Source: an uncultured bacterium (GTDB lineage Bacteria > Bacillota_A > Clostridia > Lachnospirales > Lachnospiraceae). From it: a stretch of 11,586 nt of DNA. The notes beneath the pieces were generated by a model. That model saw only the letters and a list, made by a program, of their open reading frames with translations, did not search any database and had not been told where the DNA came from. Positions 6,434 to 11,586 of the stretch are shown one piece after another; the stretch's first letter is position 1; each line of letters opens with the position of its first letter. Location of the stretch: the NCBI GenBank assembly GCA_905215045.1, contig CAJMOO010000058.1:1-11586 (forward strand). Direction: 5' to 3'. The translations under genes were made by a program, and so were the position numbers.

Positions 6434-7285
6434 ATGATACTAGAACAAATTAAAAATCCTGATTTTTTTAATAATTCTGAACAGAATATGATTTATTTTT
6501 TACAAAACAATTTAAACTCTTTTGATCAAGTCACTTTAAACAAAATGGCAAAAGAATCCTTTTCTTCGACTTCTTCTGTTTTACGTTTTTGTAAAAAATT
6601 AGGATTTGATGGATTTAAAGATTTCAAATTACAACTGATCCGAGAAGCATCTATTTCTGGTCAGGATCTTAATTTTAATCTACCTTTTTCTCCAGATGAT
6701 TCTGTTGAAGATATCGGTCTTCATTTATCTGAAATTCTTGCAAATGGAATTAAAAAAACACGGAATCTGTTAGATCCCGTGCAATTAGAAATGACTGCTT
6801 ATAATATAAAAAAGAGCCACCGTGTATTCCTGTTTGGAAAAGGTGACTCCAGAATTTCTCTTGAGAATTTTAAAAATAAAATGATCAAATTAAATGAATA
6901 TTTTATTATTGGTGATGAATATCAGAATAATTTTTATACAGTCGGCAATATTACCTCTAATGACCTTGTGATCTTCTGTACTTATAGTGCTATGCATCAT
7001 GATTACAATTCTTATCTTCCAGTTTTAAAAGATCATAACGTTCCGATCATTACGGTTACAAGTAATATTCATTCCAAACTGGCTGTGAATTCTGATATTG
7101 TATTACAACTTCCTGATGATGAATCCTTTGATGAAAAAGTTGCCAGTTTTGCCTCTCAAACAAATATGGATTTTATTTTTGATTACATCTATTCTATCAT
7201 TTTCCAGAAAAATTATATGGAGAATTATCATTCGAAACATGCTAAAGATGTATATACAAATTCCATGATCTATAACAAACTATAA
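6434..7285 (+). CDS. MurR/RpiR-family transcriptional regulator of the phospho-glucosidase genes
   Basis: This 283-residue protein has the two-part RpiR layout: an N-terminal helix-turn-helix domain (about 1-75, with VTLNKMAKESFSSTSSVLRFCKKLGF as recognition region) and a C-terminal SIS sugar-phosphate-binding domain (about 105-250). The SIS signature is degenerate, with FGKGDSRIS where many members have FG-G-S and TYSAMHHDY where SYSG-T is usual, so its ligand may be unusual. It is divergent from the 6-phospho-alpha-glucosidase gene, as expected for a local regulator. In Bacillus subtilis the RpiR-type MalR activates malA and malP; whether this one activates or represses is unknown. The ATG at 6434 is chosen because AGGAG (6419-6423) is 10 bases upstream; the ATG at 6425 is only one base from that site. 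The gene is visibly more A/T-rich than its neighbours. Confidence 0.88.
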   Translation: MILEQIKNPDFFNNSEQNMIYFLQNNLNSFDQVTLNKMAKESFSSTSSVLRFCKKLGFDGFKDFKLQLIREASISGQDLNFNLPFSPDDSVEDIGLHLSEILANGIKKTRNLLDPVQLEMTAYNIKKSHRVFLFGKGDSRISLENFKNKMIKLNEYFIIGDEYQNNFYTVGNITSNDLVIFCTYSAMHHDYNSYLPVLKDHNVPIITVTSNIHSKLAVNSDIVLQLPDDESFDEKVASFASQTNMDFIFDYIYSIIFQKNYMENYHSKHAKDVYTNSMIYNKL

Positions 7286-7292
7286 TTTAGTA

Positions 7293-8159
7293 TCATTCAT
7301 CCTGAATATCTCGATCATCCATAAATCCTATGGATTCTTTGAGATATTCAATATTCTTTTCACGGTCCATATTGTAAATACAGCCAAAAACAACATCCAT
7401 CATATACTGCATCGCAATATGAGATGAGAACTGAGAGATACGATCTCTTAAGTTTTCTCTGCTGCTGATCGTTAATGCACCAGCAACATACTGTGGATAT
7501 AAATTCCCACCTGCTTTCCCAACATACACAACAGGCACCTTCTTTTGATGCAGCACCTTTAAAATTGGCTTTACAAAGGTTGCTTTTCCAGAATATGAGA
7601 GAATGATCGCTGCATGTTTCGGATTACTTGCTAATGCTGTCAGTCTTTGTTTATAAAATCCATGTGGACATTCTACACTACTTTTGCCTGCTGTTAACAT
7701 CTTATCCTGAAAATTTTCTGCAACATTCATGTTATGTGAATGGGTATAAATGTCTATAACTTCCGCTTTATGTAATAATTGTGCCACTTTATGCAATTCT
7801 ATAAAATCCATATAATCATAGGTATCATAGATTGCTGTTTCATATAACTTACTCAGTTTCTTTGCGATCATCTGTGGTCCATCTTTTCGTTCAAATGGAT
7901 AATTTACATCGATCATCTCAATATCTGATTTCATTTCTGAGATATCTTTTGCCAATATGACTTTCAATTCATTGAATCCTTTTAACCCAATCTTTTTGCA
8001 AAATCGATGAATGGCTGATTTTGACACAAATGTTTTTTCTGCTAATTCAATAACCGACATATCTAAGATATCTTCTTGATTTTTTAGAATATAATATCCT
8101 ATTTCTGTTTCAATTGGTGTTAATCCATCTGCTAATTCAATCATATTTTTAAGTGTCAT
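7293..8159 (-). CDS. Second MurR/RpiR-family transcriptional regulator
   Basis: This 288-residue regulator has an N-terminal helix-turn-helix domain (about 1-75; MSVIELAEKTFVSKSAIHRFCKKIGLKGF) and a SIS domain (about 105-255) retaining an ILSYSG loop and a typical C-terminal helical end. It is a distant paralogue of the regulator at 6434-7285 and lies tail to tail with it, 7 bases apart. It follows the ROK kinase gene in the same direction with a 104-base gap that holds its own promoter. It probably answers a sugar phosphate from the right-hand pathway, or shares control of the left-hand operons. The ATG at 8159 is preferred because AGAGGTG (8172-8166) lies 6 bases upstream; a GTG at 8168 falls inside that site. 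Confidence 0.88.
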   Translation of the reverse strand: MTLKNMIELADGLTPIETEIGYYILKNQEDILDMSVIELAEKTFVSKSAIHRFCKKIGLKGFNELKVILAKDISEMKSDIEMIDVNYPFERKDGPQMIAKKLSKLYETAIYDTYDYMDFIELHKVAQLLHKAEVIDIYTHSHNMNVAENFQDKMLTAGKSSVECPHGFYKQRLTALASNPKHAAIILSYSGKATFVKPILKVLHQKKVPVVYVGKAGGNLYPQYVAGALTISSRENLRDRISQFSSHIAMQYMMDVVFGCIYNMDREKNIEYLKESIGFMDDRDIQDE

Positions 8160-8203
8160 AGGTAGCACCTCTTTATTTTTGATTTATTTCAGTGTTCCTT
8201 ATT

Positions 8204-8232
8204 ATTTTAACATTGCTATTTTATTATCTCAA
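8204..8232 (-). promoter_or_regulatory. Promoter of the second RpiR-type regulator
   Basis: On the minus strand TTGAGA (8232-8227) is followed after exactly 17 bases by TAAAAT (8209-8204), each one mismatch from consensus. Transcription would start near 8197, about 38 bases before the ATG at 8159. No convincing terminator lies between the kinase stop codon and this promoter, so read-through from upstream is also possible. Confidence 0.65.
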
Positions 8233-8263
8233 ATAATTTATTACTTCTACCCAAAAACTATAT

Positions 8264-9151
8264 CTAATTATCAAAAGCCAAACATGCAGCTCCAATCAAA
8301 CCGCAATCTTCTCCCAACGCCGCTGGCACAATCTTCACATTGCTTTTTAGCGCATCATATACTTTCTCTTTTGCGCGTTTTTCAATCTCTTCGATAAATC
8401 CAGGAATCTTTAACGCAACACTTCCACTTAGGACAAATAGCTCTGGATCAAGTACACCATAAAGTGTTGCAATGAAACTTGACAGATATTCATAAGCATC
8501 TTCCATGATCATTGCCGCAGTTTCATTTCCTTCCTGTGCAAGTTGATACACTTCTCCTGCATGGGCAGCTTCTAACCCTGCATCATTTGCCCTCTTTGTG
8601 ATGGCTGTTCCACTGGCAATTGATTCAATGGAACCTTTCTTTAAATCTCCCTGTGATGGACCATTTTTCCATAAAATGCAGTTTGCTACTTCTTGTGCAA
8701 ATCCTTTTGCTCCACGATAGATTTGTCCATCAATACATAATCCTGCACCAACTCCTGTTGAAATGGTCAGAAATTCTACGATCTTCTTTCCTTTTCCAGC
8801 CCCGATCACAGTTTCTGCAAGTCCTGCAAGGTTCGCATCATTTTCTAACTGCACAGAAATACCTGTAATCTTTTCTAATTCTTTTGTCAGTTCAAAATTA
8901 TGCCACCCTGGAAGGTTTGGTGGTGTTAAAATAATCCCATTGATCAAGTCTAATGGCCCTGGACAAGAAATTCCAATCCCTTCGATTTTTTCTCCAAACC
9001 CTTTGATCACATCATTGATCTGGTTTAATGTTTTTATAGGATTTTTTGGATCTGATCCAAACTGAACTCTTTCTTTGATCTCATATTTCTCGTTGATCAG
9101 CGCAACTCTTGTATTTGTTCCCCCAACATCAATTCCTACTGCATATTTCAT
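8264..9151 (-). CDS. ROK-family sugar kinase lacking the zinc site
   Basis: This 295-residue kinase transfers phosphate from ATP to a sugar hydroxyl. It shows the N-terminal phosphate-binding loop GIDVGGTNTR (6-15), catalytic Asp105 in ENDAN, the STGVGAG nucleotide loop (131-137) and an LSGS adenosine segment near 241-244. ROK glucokinases normally carry a sugar-binding EIGH and a Cys-x-Cys-Gly-x2-Gly-Cys zinc motif; here the equivalent is QEVANC (153-158) followed by KNGPSQGDLKKGSIE, so the His and the cysteines are gone. Glucokinase, fructokinase or a BglK-like glucoside kinase, which also lacks the zinc motif, are all possible. The ATG at 9151 has AGGAGG 11 bases upstream. It follows the second aldolase gene, with a terminator and no evident promoter in between. 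Confidence 0.85.
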   Translation of the reverse strand: MKYAVGIDVGGTNTRVALINEKYEIKERVQFGSDPKNPIKTLNQINDVIKGFGEKIEGIGISCPGPLDLINGIILTPPNLPGWHNFELTKELEKITGISVQLENDANLAGLAETVIGAGKGKKIVEFLTISTGVGAGLCIDGQIYRGAKGFAQEVANCILWKNGPSQGDLKKGSIESIASGTAITKRANDAGLEAAHAGEVYQLAQEGNETAAMIMEDAYEYLSSFIATLYGVLDPELFVLSGSVALKIPGFIEEIEKRAKEKVYDALKSNVKIVPAALGEDCGLIGAACLAFDN

Positions 9152-9177
9152 GATTTTCTTTCCCTCCTATATAAACG

Positions 9178-9204
9178 AAAAGGGGGACAACCGAAGCTGT
9201 CCCC
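9178..9204 (-). terminator. Rho-independent terminator between the aldolase and the ROK kinase
   Basis: In the leftward RNA, 9204-9196 and 9191-9183 pair over 9 bp, GGGGACAGC with GUUGUCCCC, closed by a UUCG tetraloop with a C-G closing pair. One base, then four uridines (9181-9178) follow. The one imperfect pair is a G-U wobble in the leftward RNA but an A-C mismatch in the rightward RNA, so it is built for leftward transcription. The kinase ribosome site begins only about 10 bases beyond it. Confidence 0.85.
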
Positions 9205-9230
9205 TCTTTATGTTGTTGTTTGTAAATATC

Positions 9231-10100
9231 TTATTCGTAGTAATATTTAACTTTGTCTGCAGAATCAAATAAGTTAACTTTGTGAGCAATAACTTCTCTA
9301 CAAGCTTTGATTGGTTCTGGATAGATTTCAAGAGGCTCTCTGTATTCTGGATGAGCATTCAATACTTCTCTACATTTATCATAGAATGCAACCTTGATAT
9401 CACTTGAAATGTTAATCTTAGAAATACCGATTTTAACTGCTTTTGCGATTTCTTCATCTTTGTTGCTTGATCCACCATGTAATACTAATGGAATATCAAG
9501 AGTATCTTTTAATGTCTGTAAGATATCAAGACGAAGTTCTGGTTTCATATCGCTTGGATAGATTCCGTGAGCTGTTCCGATTGCTACTGCTAATGTGTCA
9601 ATTCCTGTTTTTTCAACAAAGTCTTTTGCCTGATCTGGATCTGTATAGATAACTCCTGTTGTTCCACCTTCGATAGAGTTTCCTGTTGTTCCGATTGTTC
9701 CAAGTTCACTTTCTACAGATACGTTTGCAAGATGTGCAACTTCACATACTTTCTGAGTGATCGCAATATTTTCTTCATATGGTAGTTTAGAAGCGTCGAT
9801 CATAACAGATGTAAATCCTGCCTGAATTGCTCTTACAACTGTTTCATATTTATCACCATGATCTAAATGAATAACAACTGGTACATCTGTTTTAGATGCT
9901 TCATAAATCATGCTCTGTATTAAACTGTTTTCAACAAAGTTAAATTCGTCTGGAGACATCTCTAAGATGACTGGGCTCTTCATTTCTTTTACCTGCTGCA
10001 TAACAGCTTTTAATAACTGATCACTACCGATATTGAATGCTGGTACTGCAAATCCTTTTTCATCTGCTACTTTTAAAAGTTCTTTCATGTTCATTAACAT
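9231..10100 (-). CDS. Class II ketose-bisphosphate aldolase (FbaA/GatY/KbaY family), copy 2
   Basis: This 289-residue cytoplasmic enzyme splits a ketose bisphosphate, fructose 1,6- or tagatose 1,6-bisphosphate in known relatives, into dihydroxyacetone phosphate and an aldehyde, using a zinc ion. Visible active-site features are HLDHG with Asp80 and His81, ESELG with Glu132, GTAHGIYP with His178, LHGGSS with His208, and the phosphate-binding KINISSD (228-234). All metal ligands are present and the length is normal. The ATG at 10100 has AAGGAG 10 bases upstream. It lies 31 bases after the first aldolase gene and is followed by a terminator. It is closer to the standard fructose-bisphosphate aldolase pattern than its neighbour, but the substrate cannot be set from sequence. 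Confidence 0.9.
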   Translation of the reverse strand: MLMNMKELLKVADEKGFAVPAFNIGSDQLLKAVMQQVKEMKSPVILEMSPDEFNFVENSLIQSMIYEASKTDVPVVIHLDHGDKYETVVRAIQAGFTSVMIDASKLPYEENIAITQKVCEVAHLANVSVESELGTIGTTGNSIEGGTTGVIYTDPDQAKDFVEKTGIDTLAVAIGTAHGIYPSDMKPELRLDILQTLKDTLDIPLVLHGGSSNKDEEIAKAVKIGISKINISSDIKVAFYDKCREVLNAHPEYREPLEIYPEPIKACREVIAHKVNLFDSADKVKYYYE

Positions 10101-10131
10101 AGTTCTATTTCTCCTTTTTGATGTTGATATC

Positions 10132-10986
10132 TTATAATGATTTTCCTTCTGATCCAGACAGGTGGATATATTTTTTTACTAATTCCTGGCTATCAATCTC
10201 CACCTGATGCATCATTACCCAATAATTGATGTCTGGATCTTTTTTAAGATGCTTTTTAATGCTGTCTACATTGGCATTCATAAAGTCACATCCTACATTG
10301 ATCTTATTGATTCCAAATTCAACACATTTTTTAATATTTTCATCACCAGAACCGCTTCCCCCATGCAGCACCAGTGGCATCTTTGTTTTTTCTTTGATTT
10401 CTTTCAATCTTTCAAAATCAAATTCTGGCACATATCCTTCTGGATAGTTTCCATGAGAACTTCCAAAAGAAATTGCTAATGCATCAATTCCAGTTTCTTT
10501 TGCAAATCGTAATGCCTCGTCAGGATTAGTTTTCATATCATCGTCTGTATAATTATCGCCTTCACTAGCACCCATACATCCGATCTCTCCTTCGACACTT
10601 GCATCGAACTGTTTCGCAAATTCCATGATTTCTCTTGTCATTCGGATATTACCTTCCAAGTTGTATCTGGAAGCGTCTACCATAACACTGGAATATCCAT
10701 CAACTAATGCTTTCTTTAACAATCCGATTTCTTCCCCATGGTCGAAATTTAAAGCTACTTCAACACTTGCTCTTTGTGCCAGTTTCTTGACGATCGGTGC
10801 GATCAAATTGCTGTCACAATGATTTACCATATGTTCCTGTACGATATTGATGATGATCGGTGCTCTTAAAGACTGTGCTGCATTGATCACCGCTCTCGCT
10901 GTCTCAATGTTAAAACAGTTGATTGCCATGACTGCGTAGTTACCTTCATTGGCACGTTTTAACATTCCCTTCATTGATACATACAT
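10132..10986 (-). CDS. Class II ketose-bisphosphate aldolase family protein, copy 1
   Basis: This 284-residue class II aldolase is a diverged paralogue of the next gene downstream. It keeps the active-site set at positions like those of GatY/KbaY: Asp82 and His83 in NFDHGE, Glu134 in VEGEIG, His178 in SFGSSHGNYPEG, His208 in LHGGSGSG, and KINVGCD (228-234) for phosphate. It differs from the standard pattern by NFDHG for HLDHG and SSH for TAH or TSH, so a substrate other than fructose 1,6-bisphosphate is plausible, such as tagatose bisphosphate or a deoxy- or keto-sugar phosphate. The ATG at 10986 has AAAGGA 10 bases upstream. It lies 22 bases after a fructose-family PTS EIIC gene and is almost certainly cotranscribed with it. 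Confidence 0.88.
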   Translation of the reverse strand: MYVSMKGMLKRANEGNYAVMAINCFNIETARAVINAAQSLRAPIIINIVQEHMVNHCDSNLIAPIVKKLAQRASVEVALNFDHGEEIGLLKKALVDGYSSVMVDASRYNLEGNIRMTREIMEFAKQFDASVEGEIGCMGASEGDNYTDDDMKTNPDEALRFAKETGIDALAISFGSSHGNYPEGYVPEFDFERLKEIKEKTKMPLVLHGGSGSGDENIKKCVEFGINKINVGCDFMNANVDSIKKHLKKDPDINYWVMMHQVEIDSQELVKKYIHLSGSEGKSL

Positions 10987-11008
10987 AACTTATCTGTCCT
11001 TTCTGATC

Positions 11009-11586
11009 CTATGAAATAGTGAATCCTGATAAATCAAGATCTTCTTCTTTTTCGTCAACCATTGGTTCGTCTTCTTCTGTTTTCTTTTTCTTGATCAGTA
11101 CAAGTAAAACACCTGTAACTGCTGTTCCTGCTAACAGTGCGATAAGTGCTGCAAGTGGATTTGACATTGCTGGGATTACAAATACACCACCTGATGGTAC
11201 TTTACTTCCTACATCAAGACTGAAACTGATCGCTCCTGTAACACCACATCCTGTTGCTGTACAGATAACTGTACGAATGATATCATTCATAGCGATTGGA
11301 ATAACTCCTTCAGAGATCATGCAAAGACCCATTGGGAACGCAACTTTAATATTTTCTTTTTCCTGTGCTGTATAAATGTTCTTTTTCAGTAATTTTGATA
11401 ATACTAATGAGAATGTAATTCCAAGTGGTGGAACCATAGCTGCTAATACTTTGATCGCTTCTGGTCCTGTGATTCCTTCTAATAGTAATCCATCACAGAT
11501 TAAGTTAGGTACTTTACTGATTGGTCCACCGAAGTCGATACATCCAAGAGCTCCGATGATGAATCCATAAACTGCTTTTGAAGACT
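11009..11586 (-). CDS. PTS fructose-family EIIC membrane component, C-terminal part, cut by the window edge
   Basis: The reading frame stays open to the window edge; 191 residues are visible and the start is outside. The frame includes an FGGPISK motif (equivalent to the MGGPVNK of fructose EIIC), then AAMVPPLGI, MISEGVIPIAMND (matching the GITEGAIPFAA region), VGSKVPSGGVFVIP and SNPLAALIALLAGT, followed by a final membrane helix and a Lys/Glu-rich cytoplasmic tail. These are hallmarks of fructose/mannitol-group EIIC proteins, which carry ketoses or mannosyl-type sugars. No EIIA or EIIB gene follows, so those domains are fused N-terminally or encoded upstream. Its two aldolase neighbours suggest a ketose substrate. 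An internal ATG at 11437 would give a 142-residue product but lies inside conserved EIIC sequence. Confidence 0.9.
   Translation of the reverse strand, partial: SSKAVYGFIIGALGCIDFGGPISKVPNLICDGLLLEGITGPEAIKVLAAMVPPLGITFSLVLSKLLKKNIYTAQEKENIKVAFPMGLCMISEGVIPIAMNDIIRTVICTATGCGVTGAISFSLDVGSKVPSGGVFVIPAMSNPLAALIALLAGTAVTGVLLVLIKKKKTEEDEPMVDEKEEDLDLSGFTIS

Noticed and set aside
8179..8397. Rightward 72-codon open frame between regulator and kinase
   Set aside because: It is antisense to the regulator promoter and the kinase end, has no ribosome site and no recognisable protein features.
9167..9358. Leftward 63-codon open frame across the aldolase end and terminator
   Set aside because: It overlaps the conserved aldolase C-terminus in another frame and spans the terminator hairpin.
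11009..11437. Short 142-residue membrane protein starting at 11437
   Set aside because: The frame continues upstream through conserved fructose EIIC sequence to the window edge, so this ATG is internal.

Overview
The window looks like a chromosomal carbohydrate-uptake region from a low-GC Gram-positive anaerobe, most likely a Clostridia/Lachnospiraceae-type bacterium. The grounds are strongly A/T-biased codons, strong AGGAGG-type ribosome binding sites, phosphotransferase (PTS) systems with MurR/RpiR-type regulators, and family-level protein resemblances. The species cannot be named from the sequence alone. No phage, transposon, CRISPR array or broken gene was seen.

Layout. Left edge: the 5' two-thirds of a tRNA-Gly(GCC) on the minus strand (1-50), with its own promoter (85-113). 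Left block (124-6228, minus): a 6-phospho-alpha-glucosidase (GH4, CDMP class) with its own promoter and a following terminator, then a second promoter driving a 6-phospho-beta-glucosidase (GH4, CNVP class), galM (aldose 1-epimerase) and a fused EIICBA sugar PTS permease. Centre: a 196-base divergent control region (6229-6424) and two MurR/RpiR regulators lying tail to tail (6434-7285 plus; 7293-8159 minus) with 7 bases between their stop codons. Right block (8264-11586, minus): the C-terminal part of a fructose-family PTS EIIC, two tandem class II ketose-bisphosphate aldolases, a terminator hairpin, then a ROK-family sugar kinase.

How the genes may work together. The PTS permease would import and phosphorylate a disaccharide or glycoside. 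The two NAD/metal-dependent GH4 enzymes would split alpha- and beta-linked 6-phospho-glucosides respectively, and GalM would equilibrate the anomers of the sugar released. The ROK kinase could phosphorylate the free sugar. The gene set of 6-phospho-alpha-glucosidase, RpiR regulator and EIICB(A) matches the Bacillus subtilis malA-malR-malP arrangement, extended here by a beta-specific GH4 and a mutarotase. The right block looks like a separate ketose-type PTS pathway ending in aldol cleavage.

Most interesting points: the pairing of GH4 enzymes of opposite anomeric class, the dense inverted repeats in the divergent promoter region (one sits exactly between the -35 and -10 boxes), the zinc-site-less ROK kinase placed directly behind a terminator, and the tandem divergent aldolases. 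No gap between genes exceeds 300 bases. No wholly unknown system was recognised.
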